Assembly (NCBI RefSeq): GCF_000355695.1
Contig: NC_020891.1
Coordinates: 1,922,001-1,986,000, forward strand
Reading direction: 5' to 3'
DNA: 64,000 nt
Origin: Clavibacter nebraskensis NCPPB 2581
GTDB lineage: Bacteria > Actinomycetota > Actinomycetes > Actinomycetales > Microbacteriaceae
In this document: one piece after another, positions 1 to 9,524 of the stretch
Position numbering within the stretch: the stretch's first letter is position 1
How the letters are laid out: each line of letters begins with the position of its first letter
Notes under the pieces: generated by a model
What the model saw: only the letters and a program-made list of their open reading frames with translations
Database searches by the model: none
Told to the model about the DNA's origin: nothing
Made by a program: the position numbers and the translations under genes

Positions 1-913
1 CGGGCACCGGGTAGCGCGGCATGTAGTTGGCGGACTCGTTGAACTGCACGTCGCACCGCTCGGCGATGAGGAGCGTGTTGTCGCATGCCTCCTCGTGGTC
101 GCGGAAGAGGTGGCGCATCTGCTGCGCGGTCTTCAGGTAGAACTCGTCGGCGTCGAACTTGAAGCGGTTGGGGTCGTCGAGCGTCGTGCCGGACTGGACG
201 CACAGGAGGGCCGCGTGGCTCGTGGCGTCGTGCTCGTGCGTGTAGTGCAGGTCGTTGGTCGCGACGAGCGGGAGGCCGAGGTCCTTCGCGAGGCGGTGGA
301 GGTCGGTCATGATGCGGCGCTCGATGCCGAGCCCGTGGTCCATGACCTCGCAGAAGTAGTTCTCGGCCCCGAAGATGTCGCGGAAGTCCGCGGCGGCCTT
401 CACGGCCTCGTCGTACTGGCCGAGGCGGAGGCGCGTCTGCACCTCGCCGGACGGGCAGCCGGTGGTGGCGATGAGGCCCTTCGCGTACGTGCTGAGGAGC
501 TCGCGGTCCATGCGGGGCTTGAAGTAGTAGCCCTCGAGCGAGGCGCGCGACGAGAGCCGGAACAGGTTGTGCATGCCCTCGGTCGTCTCGGCGAGCATCG
601 TGAGGTGCGTGTAGGCGCCGGATCCGGAGACGTCGTCCTGGCCGCCGTTGCCCCACCGGATGCGGGTGCGGTCGCCGCGGTGCGTGCCCGGCGTGATGTA
701 CGCCTCGGTGCCGATGATGGGCTTCACGCCCGCGGCCTTCGCCTGCTTCCAGAAGTCGAAGGCGCCGAACACGTTGCCGTGGTCGGTGATGGCGACGGCC
801 GGCATCTTCTGCTCGGCCGCGGCCTGCACGAGCGGGCCGACGCGGGCCGCCCCGTCGAGCATCGAGTACTCGCTGTGGACGTGGAGGTGGACGAACGAGT
901 CGTTGCGGGGCAC
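1..913 (-). CDS. dnaE: DNA polymerase III subunit alpha, N-terminal part (truncated by window edge)
   Basis: Replicative polymerase subunit. The visible 304 codons are the N-terminal PHP domain and the region after it: the protein opens with FVHLHVHSEYSMLDGA, which carries the HLHxHSEYS PHP signature, followed by ITDHGNVFGAFDFW and, later, GCPSGEVQTRL and ATNDLHYTHEHDA, all typical of DnaE. The GTG at 911-913 is chosen because an in-frame stop (TAG) lies just upstream and the conserved N-terminus starts there; a weak AGAAGAG ribosome site precedes it. The rest of the gene runs off the left edge. It follows the rluA-family gene in the same direction with a gap of about 76 nt, as in many actinobacteria. 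Confidence 0.95.
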   Translation of the reverse strand, partial: MPRNDSFVHLHVHSEYSMLDGAARVGPLVQAAAEQKMPAVAITDHGNVFGAFDFWKQAKAAGVKPIIGTEAYITPGTHRGDRTRIRWGNGGQDDVSGSGAYTHLTMLAETTEGMHNLFRLSSRASLEGYYFKPRMDRELLSTYAKGLIATTGCPSGEVQTRLRLGQYDEAVKAAADFRDIFGAENYFCEVMDHGLGIERRIMTDLHRLAKDLGLPLVATNDLHYTHEHDATSHAALLCVQSGTTLDDPNRFKFDADEFYLKTAQQMRHLFRDHEEACDNTLLIAERCDVQFNESANYMPRYPVP

Positions 914-989
914 GGGTCTCTTCTACTGGTCGATCGACGGTGTGGCCATCATAGGCAGGCTCCGGGAGGCCCCTCGGGCGTGTCGCCCA

Positions 990-1907
990 TCAGTCGCGCA
1001 GGACGTCGAGCGCGTGCTGCAGGTCGGCCGGGTAGGTGCTCGAGAACGACGCGCGGTCGCCCGTCGCGGGGTGCGTGATCTCGAGCCGCATCGCGTGCAG
1101 CCATTGCCGGTGGAGGTCGAGCTGGGCCGAGAGCGTCGGGTCGGCGCCGTACATCGCGTCGCCCGCGCAGGGGTGGCGCTGCGCCGCCATGTGCACGCGG
1201 ATCTGGTGGGTGCGGCCGGTCTCCAGGTGCACCTCCAGCAGCGCCGCGCGCCGGAACGCCTCGAGCGTCTCGTAGTGCGTGACGGACGGCTTGCCGTCGG
1301 CGGTGACCGCGAACTTCCAGTCGCTGCGGGGGTGGCGGCCGATGGGCGCGTCGATGGTGCCCGCGAGCGGATCCGGATGCCCCTGCACGACCGCGTGGTA
1401 GACCTTCTCGACCTCGCGGTCGTGGAACTGCCGCTTGAGCTCCGTGTACGCGCGCTCGGTCTTGGCCACCACCATCAGGCCGCTCGTGCCCGCGTCCAGC
1501 CGGTGCACGATGCCCTTCCGCTCCTCCGCGCCCGAGGTGCTGAGGCGGAACCCGGCGGCGGCCAGCGCGCCGAGGACGGTGGGGCCGGTCCAGCCGACGC
1601 TCGGGTGGGCCGCGACGCCGACGGGCTTGTCGACCACCACGATGTCGTCGTCGTCGTGCACCATACCGAGGTCGGGGACCGCGAGCGGCACGACCGACGG
1701 CTCCTGCCGCGGCTGCCAGCTGACGGCGAGCATGGATCCGCCGACGAGCCGGTCGGACTTGCCCGCCTCCCGGCCGTCCTGCGTCACGCCGCCGGCCTCC
1801 GCGACCTCCGCCGCGAAGCTGCGGGAGAAGCCGAGTAGCCGGGCGAGGCCTGCGTCGACGCGCTGCCCGTCGAGGCCGTCGGGGACAGGGATGGTGCGGT
1901 GCTCCAA
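990..1907 (-). CDS. RluA/RluD-family pseudouridine synthase
   Basis: Makes pseudouridine in RNA, most likely 23S rRNA by analogy with RluD. The 305-residue protein has an N-terminal S4-like RNA-binding region (about residues 8-65) and a catalytic domain from about residue 80. The catalytic signature [11 protein letters not shown] places the catalytic aspartate at residue 138, and the later [12 protein letters not shown] block is also diagnostic. The start is a TTG, supported by a good AGAGGT ribosome site 6-7 nt upstream. It lies between wag31 and dnaE; the lspA gene often found beside it in other actinobacteria is absent here. The exact target uridine cannot be told from sequence. Confidence 0.93.
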   Translation of the reverse strand: MEHRTIPVPDGLDGQRVDAGLARLLGFSRSFAAEVAEAGGVTQDGREAGKSDRLVGGSMLAVSWQPRQEPSVVPLAVPDLGMVHDDDDIVVVDKPVGVAAHPSVGWTGPTVLGALAAAGFRLSTSGAEERKGIVHRLDAGTSGLMVVAKTERAYTELKRQFHDREVEKVYHAVVQGHPDPLAGTIDAPIGRHPRSDWKFAVTADGKPSVTHYETLEAFRRAALLEVHLETGRTHQIRVHMAAQRHPCAGDAMYGADPTLSAQLDLHRQWLHAMRLEITHPATGDRASFSSTYPADLQHALDVLRD

Positions 1908-1967
1908 CGGGTGACCTCTTCCGGTGCGATGCGGCGGTGGTGCGGGCCCGCGAACGACGACGGCGAC

Positions 1968-2002
1968 GCGGGACCCCGTGGCTCCGAGGAGCCGGGTCCC
2001 GC
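1968..2002 (-). terminator. Hairpin after wag31
   Basis: GCGGGACCC at 1968-1976 pairs perfectly with GGGTCCCGC at 1994-2002, and a second inner stem (GGCTC/GAGCC) fills the loop. It lies 30 nt past the wag31 stop on the minus strand, before the rluA-family gene. There is no T-run, which is usual for high-GC actinobacterial terminators. Confidence 0.6.
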
Positions 2003-2032
2003 GCCGCCGTCGGGCGCGCGGGTGGTGCGGTG

Positions 2033-2668
2033 CTAGTTGCCGAACGAGGCGGTGGCGGGCGCCTCGCTGGAACCGGCCGAGTCCAGCTCGCGGAGCTGGC
2101 CCTCGATGTAGCCCTTGAGCTTGGTGCGGTACTCGCGCTCGAACGTGCGCAGCTCGTCGATGCGGCCCTCGAGGACCTGGCGCTCCTTCTCCAGGGCGGC
2201 GGTCTTCGAGCGCTGCTCGGCCTCGGCCTCGGCGGCGATGCGCGCGGCGGTGGCGTGCGCCTCGGCGACGAGGGCGTCGCGCTTCTCGACGCCCTCGCGG
2301 ACGTGCTCCTCGTGGAGCTTGCGGGCGAGCTTGAGGAGGCTGCTCGTGCTGGAGGTCTCGTCGTCCTCATCCGCGGCCGGGGCGGCGGGCGCCTGGGCGA
2401 CGACGGGAGCCGGCTCGGGCTCGACGGCGACGGGAGCCTGCTCGACCGCGGCGGGCGCGGGAACGGGGGTGTCGATGACGGTGGTCGCGGCCGGGGCGGC
2501 GTCGCCCGACGAGAGGCGCTGGCGCAGCTCCTCGTTCTCCTGGTGGAGGCGGCGCAGCTCGACGACCACCTCGTCGAGGAAGTCGTCGACCTCGTCCTGG
2601 TCGTATCCCTCGCGGAATTTTGTCGGCTGGAAACGCTTGTTGACGACGTCTTCAGGAGTGAGAGCCAT
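2033..2668 (-). CDS. wag31: DivIVA/Wag31 polar growth protein
   Basis: Coiled-coil scaffold that binds curved membrane at the poles and directs peptidoglycan synthesis and tip growth in actinobacteria. The 211-residue protein begins [13 protein letters not shown], followed by the DivIVA lipid-binding module ([18 protein letters not shown]) and a first coiled coil. A proline/alanine-rich spacer (about residues 60-110) leads to a second long coiled coil with many Glu, Arg and Ala residues (about 120-190). The internal ATG at 2668 is chosen over an upstream one because it has AGAGGTGG 8 nt before it and matches the family N-terminus. In mycobacteria Wag31 is phosphorylated by Ser/Thr kinases; a PASTA kinase is encoded at 24308-26257. 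Confidence 0.95.
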   Translation of the reverse strand: MALTPEDVVNKRFQPTKFREGYDQDEVDDFLDEVVVELRRLHQENEELRQRLSSGDAAPAATTVIDTPVPAPAAVEQAPVAVEPEPAPVVAQAPAAPAADEDDETSSTSSLLKLARKLHEEHVREGVEKRDALVAEAHATAARIAAEAEAEQRSKTAALEKERQVLEGRIDELRTFEREYRTKLKGYIEGQLRELDSAGSSEAPATASFGN

Positions 2669-2807
2669 GGCCTGCCACCTCTTTTGTGCGTAGAGCGGGG
2701 TCCGCGGGCGCGGACGGGGATTCGGGACAACGTGCGACCCAACGCTATCAGCGGAACGCATTGCTCCGGGGACCCGCGCGGGGATCGGCGGATGCGGCGT
2801 CCCCGTC

Positions 2808-3113
2808 TCAGCGCATCAGGGAGCTGGCGACGTTGAACAGGATGATCGCCACGAGCATCGTGATCATCCAGCCGAAGTCGAGCGCCACCGGGCCGAGGCG
2901 CAGGGGCGGGATCAGGCGACGGACGAAGCCGATGGGCGGATCCGTGACCGTGTAGGAGGCCTCGGCGACGATGAGCATCGCGCCGCGCGGACGCCACTGC
3001 CGGGACAGCGACTGGACCAGGTCGAGGACGAACCGGCCCCACATGCAGATGATGAACGCCAGGAGGGCGAACCACAGGACGGTGGCGACGATGTTGACGA
3101 TGATCACGGACAC
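2808..3113 (-). CDS. YggT family membrane protein
   Basis: Small integral membrane protein of about 101 residues with two hydrophobic segments, an N-terminal one (IIVNIVATVLWFALLAFIICMW) and a C-terminal one (ALDFGWMITMLVAIILFNVA). Between them is the family motif PPIGFVRRLIPPLRLGP. YggT sits between sepF and wag31 in most actinobacterial dcw clusters and is thought to help division or envelope integrity; a precise function is not established. The start is uncertain: GTG at 3113 or GTG at 3107 are both possible. A 14-bp hairpin ends only 5 nt before the first of these, so the ribosome site is unclear. Confidence 0.85.
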   Translation of the reverse strand: MSVIIVNIVATVLWFALLAFIICMWGRFVLDLVQSLSRQWRPRGAMLIVAEASYTVTDPPIGFVRRLIPPLRLGPVALDFGWMITMLVAIILFNVASSLMR

Positions 3114-3117
3114 AAGT

Positions 3118-3157
3118 ATGGCGGGCGCCGATGGGAGGTCCCGTCGGCGCCCGCCAT
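3118..3157 (-). terminator. Strong hairpin between sepF and yggT
   Basis: A perfect 14-bp inverted repeat: 3118-3131 pairs with 3144-3157 around a 12-nt loop. It lies 18 nt past the sepF stop and immediately before the yggT start on the minus strand. It may end part of the sepF transcript or occlude yggT translation. Confidence 0.6.
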
Positions 3158-3174
3158 CTCGGGGGCTCGGTGGA

Positions 3175-3669
3175 TCAGCGTCCGAAGAAGGAGGCCTCGA
3201 CCTCGGCCTCGGTGGCCGACTGCTCGCCGGACACGGCGACGTGCGACGGCGACAGGAGGAAGACCTTCGCCGTGACGCGCTCGATCTTGCCATAGAGGCC
3301 GATGGACAGGCCGCTGGCGAAGTCGATGAGCCGACGCGCGTCGTCGTCCGTCATCTGCGAGAGGTTGATGATGACCGGCACGCCCTCGCGGAAGTTCTCG
3401 GCGATGACCTGGGCGTCCTTGTAGGCCTTGGGGTGGACGGTGAGGATCTCGTTCATTTCAGCCGGCGCCGCATTCCTTGTGGTGGTCGAGGGCTTGTGCA
3501 GGGGGGTCACGGGTGCGCGCTTCGCCTGCTGCTGCGGAGCGGGGGCGGGGGTCGGGACGGCCTGCACGGGCGACTGCTGCTGCTGCGCGGGCTGCTGCCC
3601 CTGCTGGTACTCGAGCTCCTCGTCGGCGAGTCCCAGGTACACCATGGTCTTGCGAAGTGGGTTGGCCAT
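3175..3669 (-). CDS. sepF: Cell division protein SepF
   Basis: Membrane anchor that tethers FtsZ to the membrane in bacteria lacking FtsA, as here. The N-terminus [18 protein letters not shown] is the typical amphipathic start of actinobacterial SepF. A Gln/Pro-rich linker (about residues 20-65) is followed by the conserved SepF core from about residue 75 ([19 protein letters not shown], then [23 protein letters not shown]). Length (164) is usual. There are two adjacent ATG codons (3672 and 3669); an AGAGGA abuts the first, so the second has slightly better spacing. It is downstream of ftsZ and yggS. Confidence 0.95.
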   Translation of the reverse strand: MANPLRKTMVYLGLADEELEYQQGQQPAQQQQSPVQAVPTPAPAPQQQAKRAPVTPLHKPSTTTRNAAPAEMNEILTVHPKAYKDAQVIAENFREGVPVIINLSQMTDDDARRLIDFASGLSIGLYGKIERVTAKVFLLSPSHVAVSGEQSATEAEVEASFFGR

Positions 3670-3717
3670 CATTCCTCTTTCCGGGTCGGCGTGACGAACC
3701 GGACCGCACTGTCGACA

Positions 3718-4449
3718 TTAAGGGCCGCCGGGCCGCTTTCCCGTGATTGCCGATCCGATCCGAAGGTGTGTCGCGCCCTCGAGGAGCGCCTCGCGCAGGT
3801 CGCCGGACATCCCCGCCGAGATGGCGCCCGCGTCGGGCAGGATGCGGCGCACGTCGTCGGAGATGCCGCGGAGGCGGGCGAACGCGCGGCGGGGCTCCCC
3901 GTCGTCGGGCGCGACCGCCATGACGCCGAGGACGCGGATGCCGGCGGCCACCGCCGCGTGCTCCGCGAGGGCCTCGGCCTCCGCGGGAGCGACTCCCCCA
4001 CGCTGCGGGTCGTCGGTGAGGTTCACCTGCAGGAAGACGCGCGTCTCCCGCTCGTCGGACGCGAGCGCGTCGACGAGCGACGCCCGGTCGACGGAGTGGA
4101 TCACCGAGGCGTAGCGCCGGACCTGCCTGGCCTTCTTGCCCTGCAACTGGCCGACGAAGTGCCATGCGACGCCCGCGCCCTCGAGCTCGGCGGCCTTGCC
4201 CTGGGCCTCCTGGTGTCGGCTCTCGCCGAGGTCGCGGACGCCGAGGTCGACGAGGGCGCGCAGGAGGGAGACGGGCTGGAACTTGGTCACCACGACCGTC
4301 GTCACCTCGTCCGGCTGGCGGCCGGCCACGCGGATCCCGTCGGCGACCTCCGCCTGCACGGACGCCCACCGCTCGGCGAGGCCCGGGTGGGCGTCGTCGG
4401 GGTGGGCGTCCGGCGCGTGCGCGCCGCCGGTCAGCGGAGCGGCGGTCAC
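3718..4449 (-). CDS. yggS: YggS-family pyridoxal phosphate homeostasis protein
   Basis: Single-domain, fold-type III PLP-binding protein that buffers PLP and affects amino-acid metabolism; it is not known to have strong enzyme activity. The 243-residue sequence has the family blocks VVVTKFQP (PLP-binding lysine), [25 protein letters not shown] and [23 protein letters not shown] at the C-terminus. Its ATG overlaps the ftsZ stop by 4 nt (ATGA), so it is translationally coupled to ftsZ. This position in dcw clusters is typical of Gram-positive bacteria. Confidence 0.94.
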   Translation of the reverse strand: MTAAPLTGGAHAPDAHPDDAHPGLAERWASVQAEVADGIRVAGRQPDEVTTVVVTKFQPVSLLRALVDLGVRDLGESRHQEAQGKAAELEGAGVAWHFVGQLQGKKARQVRRYASVIHSVDRASLVDALASDERETRVFLQVNLTDDPQRGGVAPAEAEALAEHAAVAAGIRVLGVMAVAPDDGEPRRAFARLRGISDDVRRILPDAGAISAGMSGDLREALLEGATHLRIGSAITGKRPGGP

Positions 4450-5585
4450 TTCAGGAAGTCGGGGATGTCCAGGTCGTCGCCGTCGTCCTCGAACGTCGGG
4501 TCGCTCGCGGGGACGGACGCGACGGGCGCCTCCGCCTGCGGGCGGGCCGGCGCCTGCTCGACGGCCTCGGGAGCGATGACCGCTCCCCCGTCGGCGGCGA
4601 CGAAGCCGCTGCGGCGGTTCTCGACCTTGGAGACCGGCTCGCCGCCGTCGAAGCCCGCGGCGATGACGGTGACGCGCACCTCGTCGCCGAGGGTGTCGTC
4701 GATGACCGCGCCGAAGATGATGTTCGCCTCGGGGTGCACGGCCTCCTGCACGAGCTTGGCCGCGTCGTTGATCTCGAAGATGCCGAGGTTGGATCCGCCC
4801 TGGATGGAGAGCAGCACGCCGTGGGCGCCCTCGATGCTCGCCTCGAGGAGGGGGGAGGCCACCGCGAGCTCGGCGGCCTTGATGGACCGGTCGGCGCCGC
4901 GGGACGAGCCGATGCCCATGAGCGCGGATCCGGCGCCCTGCATGACCGACTTGACGTCGGCGAAGTCGAGGTTGATGAGGCCGGGGGTGGTGATGAGGTC
5001 GGTGATGCCCTGGACGCCCGCGAGGAGCACCTGGTCGGCGGTCGCGAAGGCCTCGAGCATGCTGATGCCGCGGTCGCTGATCTCCAGGAGGCGGTCGTTC
5101 GGCACGACGATGAGGGTGTCGACCTCGTTCTTCAGCGTCGCGACGCCTAGCTCGGCCTGGGCCGAGCGGCGCTTGCCCTCGAAGCCGAAGGGCTTCGTGA
5201 CGACGCCGATGGTGAGCGCGCCGATCGACTTCGCGATGCGGGCCACGACGGGCGCGCCGCCCGTGCCGGTGCCGCCGCCCTCGCCCGCGGTGACGAAGAC
5301 CATGTCGGCGCCGGCCAGCGCCTCCTCGATCTCCTCCGCGTGGTCCTCGGCGGCGCGACGGCCAACCTCGGGGTCGGCGCCCGCGCCGAGGCCCCGGGTG
5401 ATCTCGCGGCCAACGTCGAGCTTGACGTCGGCGTCGCTCATGAGCAGCGCCTGCGCGTCGGTGTTGATCGCGATGAACTCCACGCCCCGCAGACCGAGCT
5501 CGATCATGCGGTTGACGGCGTTCACGCCGCCACCGCCGATGCCGACGACCTTGATGACGGCGAGGTAGTTCTGGTTGTTCGACAC
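4446..5585 (-). CDS. ftsZ: Cell division protein FtsZ
   Basis: Tubulin-like GTPase that forms the Z-ring. The tubulin signature GGGTGTG is at residues 103-109, with [17 protein letters not shown] at the N-terminus and NTDAQAL and [11 protein letters not shown] further on. The variable acidic linker ends in [10 protein letters not shown], the conserved C-terminal peptide that binds SepF and other partners. The 379-residue length is normal. The GTG start at 5585 has GCGGAGGC 6-7 nt upstream. It is separated from ftsQ by 137 nt, enough for its own promoter, which is common because FtsZ is needed in excess. Confidence 0.98.
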   Translation of the reverse strand: MSNNQNYLAVIKVVGIGGGGVNAVNRMIELGLRGVEFIAINTDAQALLMSDADVKLDVGREITRGLGAGADPEVGRRAAEDHAEEIEEALAGADMVFVTAGEGGGTGTGGAPVVARIAKSIGALTIGVVTKPFGFEGKRRSAQAELGVATLKNEVDTLIVVPNDRLLEISDRGISMLEAFATADQVLLAGVQGITDLITTPGLINLDFADVKSVMQGAGSALMGIGSSRGADRSIKAAELAVASPLLEASIEGAHGVLLSIQGGSNLGIFEINDAAKLVQEAVHPEANIIFGAVIDDTLGDEVRVTVIAAGFDGGEPVSKVENRRSGFVAADGGAVIAPEAVEQAPARPQAEAPVASVPASDPTFEDDGDDLDIPDFLK

Positions 5586-5628
5586 GACGGGCCTCCGCTA
5601 GAACCTTCGACCTCCGGTGGAGGCTTAG

Positions 5629-5634
5629 AGTTTA
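5629..5634 (-). promoter_or_regulatory. Candidate -10 box for ftsZ
   Basis: TAAACT on the minus strand fits the actinobacterial TANNNT consensus, in the only AT-richer patch of the ftsQ-ftsZ gap. It lies 43 nt before the ftsZ start. No convincing -35 is seen. Confidence 0.35.
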
Positions 5635-5722
5635 CTCAGTATGCATTTCCTGATCCCGACGTTAGGGGGCTCGGGGTCGGCGCGACGACTCCCGTGCCGC
5701 GTGTCGCGAAGGCCGCGCGGGA

Positions 5723-6952
5723 TCAGGGTCCGGCGACGGGCGCGTCGGGCGCCGAGACGTCGTAGGAGCCCACGTCACCCCGGGCCTTCACGAGCGCCTG
5801 CAGCACCTCGGCCTTGTCGACCGAGCGCTCCCCGCTCCCCCACAGCACCTTCTTGCCGCTGCGCAGCGTGAGCATCACGTCGTCGGTCGTGTTCGCCTGG
5901 ATGCTGTCGACCTGCGGCAGGAAGTCGGCCGGCAGCGCGACGAGCACAGCGGCGGCGGCCTGGAAGCGCGGGGACGAGAAGTCGGCGCTCGGCAGGTCGA
6001 TGAGCGGGTAGCCGTCGGGGCGTGCCGTCGCGCGCTCGATCGTGATGCCCGCGGGATCCACGAGGTCGAATCCCGCGCCCGACTGGATGACGGCGACGGG
6101 CGTGCGCTCGACGATGCGGATCACGAGCGTCGACGGCGGGCGGCTCTCGGTGCTGTAGCTGCGGATGAGGGGGAACGCGCGGAGCTCGTCACCGACGCGG
6201 TCGAGGTCGACGAGGGGCAGCGGCGTGCCGACCTGGTCGGCCAGCGCCGCCTGGATGCTCGCGGGCGACACCCGGTCGGCGCCCTCCACCTCGACGGTGC
6301 GGAGCGCGAGCAGCGGCGAGTACACGGCGATGCCGACGACGATCGCCAGGGTGAGGACGGCGCCGAGCGCGCCGAGGAGCCCGGCGCGTCGACGACGGGC
6401 GCGCTGCGTGAAGCGACGCACCTCCTGGCGCTCGTAGCGCTGCCGCACGCGGCGGGCGCGGCGCAGCTGGCGGCGCGCCTCGGCGTCGCCGGTGGCCGAG
6501 CTCGCGGGGCGGGCGGGGCGATGGGCCCGGGGCGTTGGCTCCCCGTCCGCGTCCACGGGCGTGCGCCGGCGGAGCGGACGGGCGGCGGCCGCGGACTCGG
6601 CCGCGCCACGCGCCCGCGCGCCGAGCCGGCCGGCCAGGCCGCCCGTGCGAGGAGCGGCCTCCTCGCGGCCGGTGCGCGGCGTGGGCGGGGCCTGGACCGG
6701 CGCCTGCGCGAGGTGCGGGAGGACGATCGGCTCGGTGTCCGGCTCGTCGTCGTCGCGCCATGCGGCGCGGGGCCGCGGGGGCGCGGGCGGCGTCGGTGCG
6801 GGGGTCGGCGTCGGGGCCGGAGCTGGCGTCACGGGCTCGGCGGGCGCGGATCCGCGGCGACGGCGGGCGGGCGCGTCGGCCCCCTCGACGCGCGCGTCGG
6901 GCGCGGGCGGCCTCGGGACCCGGGGCCGGTCGAAGCCCTCGGGCCGCTTCAC
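5723..6952 (-). CDS. ftsQ: Cell division protein FtsQ (POTRA domain)
   Basis: Bitopic divisome protein that links FtsL/FtsB to FtsW/FtsI. The 409-residue product has a long cytoplasmic N-terminus (about residues 1-190) rich in Pro, Ala and Arg, one membrane span at about 191-213, then the POTRA domain ([17 protein letters not shown]) and the FtsQ/DivIB beta domain. The GTG start at 6952 overlaps the murC stop by 4 nt (GTGA). The low-complexity cytoplasmic arm is longer than in enterobacterial FtsQ but similar extensions occur in actinobacteria. Confidence 0.9.
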   Translation of the reverse strand: MKRPEGFDRPRVPRPPAPDARVEGADAPARRRRGSAPAEPVTPAPAPTPTPAPTPPAPPRPRAAWRDDDEPDTEPIVLPHLAQAPVQAPPTPRTGREEAAPRTGGLAGRLGARARGAAESAAAARPLRRRTPVDADGEPTPRAHRPARPASSATGDAEARRQLRRARRVRQRYERQEVRRFTQRARRRRAGLLGALGAVLTLAIVVGIAVYSPLLALRTVEVEGADRVSPASIQAALADQVGTPLPLVDLDRVGDELRAFPLIRSYSTESRPPSTLVIRIVERTPVAVIQSGAGFDLVDPAGITIERATARPDGYPLIDLPSADFSSPRFQAAAAVLVALPADFLPQVDSIQANTTDDVMLTLRSGKKVLWGSGERSVDKAEVLQALVKARGDVGSYDVSAPDAPVAGP

Positions 6953-8379
6953 TCGCGGGGCCGGGAGGACGCGGCGGGCTGCGGGGATCCGGCGGGACGC
7001 TCGAGCGCGCCAACCACCTGCGGGATGATCCGGTACACGTCGCCGCAGCTGAGGGTGACGATGAAGTCGCCGTCGCGGGCGATCTCCGCCGCGCGATCCG
7101 CGGCCTCCTGCCAGTCGGGGAGGTAGTCGACGTGGCTCGGGTCCGCGAAGCGCTCGGAGACGAGGGCGCCGGTGACGCCGGGGATCGGGTCCTCGCGGGC
7201 GCCGAACACGTCGAGCACGATGGTGTGGTCGGCGAGCTCCTCGTATACGCGCGCGAAGTCGGCGGCCATCATCTGGGTGCGGCTGTAGAGGTGCGGCTGG
7301 TGGACGGCGATGATGCGACCGTCCCCCACGACCGTGCGCGCGGCCTCGAGCGCCGCGCGGACCTCCGTGGGGTGGTGCGCGTAGTCGTCGTAGACGCTCA
7401 CCCCGCGGATCTCGGCGTGCAGCTCGAAGCGCCGGCCGGTGCCGGAGAAGCCGCCGAGGCCCGCGATCGCGTCGTCGGGATCCACGCCGAGGCCGACGAG
7501 CACGGCGTACGCGCCCGCGGCGTTGATCGCGTTGTGGCGGCCGGGGACGCGGAGCGCGGCGCGGCGGGAGACGCCGTCGTGGGTGAGCGTGAAGGCGACG
7601 GGGCCGTCGGTGACGATGTCGGTGATGCGGATGTCGGCCGCGGGGTCCTCGCCGAACGTGACCACGCGGCCCTCGATGCGCGCGGTGACGCGACGCGCGC
7701 CCGGGTCGTCGCTCGAGATGACGACGAGCTCCGACGCGGCCGACGCGAAGCGCACGAATGCGTCGTCGAAGGCCTCGTGCGAGCCGTAGTGGTCGAGGTG
7801 GTCGGCGTCGACGTTGGTGATGAGCGCGACGGACGTGTCGTAGAGGAGGAACGAGCCGTCGGACTCGTCGGCCTCGACCACGAAGAGCTCCTCGGAGCCG
7901 GGGGCGCTCGATACGCCGAGCCCGCCGATCACGCCGCCGTTGACGAACGACGGGTCGCGGCCCGCCTCGAGGAGCGCGGTGACGATCATGCCCGTGGAGG
8001 TGGTCTTGCCGTGCGCGCCCGCGACGGCGACGAGGCGCTGGCCGGAGATGAGCCAGGCGAGCGCCTGCGAGCGGTGCAGGATCGGCAGGCCCCGCTCCTG
8101 GGCGAGCACGTACTCGGGGTTGTCCTGCCAGAGCGCGCCCGTGACGACGAGCGCCTCGGCGTCGCCCACGTGCGCGGCGTCGTGGCCGACGTGGATCTCG
8201 GCGCCGAGCTCGCGGAGCGCCTGCACGGCGTCGGAGTCGCGGGAGTCGGATCCGGTGACGCGGTGGCCGGCGGCGAGGAACAGGCGCGCGATGCCGCTCA
8301 TGCCGGACCCGCCGATGCCCACGAAGTGGACGCGGCCGAGCTCGCTCGGGATGTCCATGGTCAGGTCGGGTGCGATCAC
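6949..8379 (-). CDS. murC: UDP-N-acetylmuramate--amino acid ligase MurC
   Basis: Adds the first residue of the peptidoglycan stem peptide to UDP-MurNAc using ATP. The 476-residue protein shows the N-terminal [14 protein letters not shown] block, the P-loop [10 protein letters not shown], the EADESDGSF motif, HNAINAAGA and the C-terminal DDYAHHPTE block. The GTG start at 8379 has GAGGAG 7-8 nt before it. In Clavibacter-type (B-type) walls position 1 is glycine rather than alanine according to the literature; that cannot be read from this sequence. It lies between murG and ftsQ. Confidence 0.96.
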   Translation of the reverse strand: MIAPDLTMDIPSELGRVHFVGIGGSGMSGIARLFLAAGHRVTGSDSRDSDAVQALRELGAEIHVGHDAAHVGDAEALVVTGALWQDNPEYVLAQERGLPILHRSQALAWLISGQRLVAVAGAHGKTTSTGMIVTALLEAGRDPSFVNGGVIGGLGVSSAPGSEELFVVEADESDGSFLLYDTSVALITNVDADHLDHYGSHEAFDDAFVRFASAASELVVISSDDPGARRVTARIEGRVVTFGEDPAADIRITDIVTDGPVAFTLTHDGVSRRAALRVPGRHNAINAAGAYAVLVGLGVDPDDAIAGLGGFSGTGRRFELHAEIRGVSVYDDYAHHPTEVRAALEAARTVVGDGRIIAVHQPHLYSRTQMMAADFARVYEELADHTIVLDVFGAREDPIPGVTGALVSERFADPSHVDYLPDWQEAADRAAEIARDGDFIVTLSCGDVYRIIPQVVGALERPAGSPQPAASSRPRE

Positions 8380-8423
8380 GTGCGGTCTCCTCGGGAGGTG
8401 CGAAGCGGGCGGGCGGCGCGCGG

Positions 8424-9524
8424 TCAGCGCCGCGCGGCGGGCCGGGGCGGGCGGGCGGCGACGGCGGCGCGGACGAGGTCGGCCATGCGGGCGGCGCCAT
8501 CGCGCGTGCCGACGGAGGCCGCCGCTCGGGACATGCGCGCGAGCGCCGCCGGGTCGGACAGGAGCGGGAGGACGTGCGCGAGCACCCAGTCGGGCGTGAA
8601 GTCGGCGTCGGCCACGACGATGCCGCCGCCGGCCGCGACCACGCCGCGGACGTTGACGGCCTGCTCGCCGTTGCCCACCGGGTACGGCACGTAGATCGCG
8701 GGGACCCCCACGGCGGTGAGCTCGGACAGCGCGCCGGCCCCGGCGCGGGACACGACGAGGTCGGCCGCGGCGATGGCGAGCTCCATGCGGTCGGAGTAGC
8801 CGACGACGTGATAGCGCTCGACGCCCGGGTCGGTGAACTCCTGCGCGCCGCCGACGATGTGCAGGATCTGCGCGCCCGTCGCGGTGATGCGCTCGGCCAC
8901 CTGCACGACGGTGCGGTTGAGGCTGCGCGCGCCCGTGGATCCGCCCGTGACGAAGAGCGTCGGGCGGTCCGCGTCGAGGCCGAGCTCAGCGCGCGCGGCG
9001 TCGCGCACGGCGTCGCGGTCGAGGGTCGCGATCTCGCGGCGCAGCGGCATGCCGACGGCCTGCGCACGAGGGAGGACGGTGTCGGGGAACGTGATCCCGA
9101 CGGCGATGGCGACGCGGGCCCCGAGCCGGTTGGCGAGGCCGGGCGAGGCGTTGGCCTCGTGCACGACGACGGACACGCCCGAGCGACGCGCGGCGAGGTA
9201 GGCGGGCGCGGCCGCGTAGCCGCCGAAGCCGACGACCACGTCGACGCCGCGCTCGGCGAGCATGCGCCGGATGTGCCCGACGGCCCGCGCGAACGCGGGC
9301 GCGAACGCCACGGCGGCGCGGTTCGGACGGCGCGGGAACGGCAGGCGCGCGATGGTGAGCAGCTCGTAGCCGCGCGCCGGGACGAGCCGGGACTCGAGCC
9401 CCTCGCGCGTGCCGAGGACGAGGATCGTGGACTCGGGCTCGCGCGCCCGCAACTCGTCGGCGACGGCGAGCAGCGGGTTCACGTGCCCCGCCGTGCCACC
9501 GCCGGCCAGCAGGTAGACCGTCAC
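8424..9524 (-). CDS. murG: UDP-GlcNAc:lipid I N-acetylglucosaminyltransferase MurG
   Basis: Transfers GlcNAc to lipid I to make lipid II at the inner membrane face (GT28 family). The N-terminus reads [22 protein letters not shown], the classic glycine-rich loop. Further blocks are [40 protein letters not shown] and [17 protein letters not shown] followed by IYVPYP. The 366-residue length is normal. The GTG start at 9524 overlaps the ftsW stop by 4 nt. Confidence 0.96.
   Translation of the reverse strand: MTVYLLAGGGTAGHVNPLLAVADELRAREPESTILVLGTREGLESRLVPARGYELLTIARLPFPRRPNRAAVAFAPAFARAVGHIRRMLAERGVDVVVGFGGYAAAPAYLAARRSGVSVVVHEANASPGLANRLGARVAIAVGITFPDTVLPRAQAVGMPLRREIATLDRDAVRDAARAELGLDADRPTLFVTGGSTGARSLNRTVVQVAERITATGAQILHIVGGAQEFTDPGVERYHVVGYSDRMELAIAAADLVVSRAGAGALSELTAVGVPAIYVPYPVGNGEQAVNVRGVVAAGGGIVVADADFTPDWVLAHVLPLLSDPAALARMSRAAASVGTRDGAARMADLVRAAVAARPPRPAARR

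Noticed and set aside
2971-5568. Long open frame on the plus strand opposite sepF, yggS and ftsZ
   Set aside because: High-GC antisense artefact: the minus strand carries three recognisable genes, and the plus frame has no family blocks, ribosome site or promoter.
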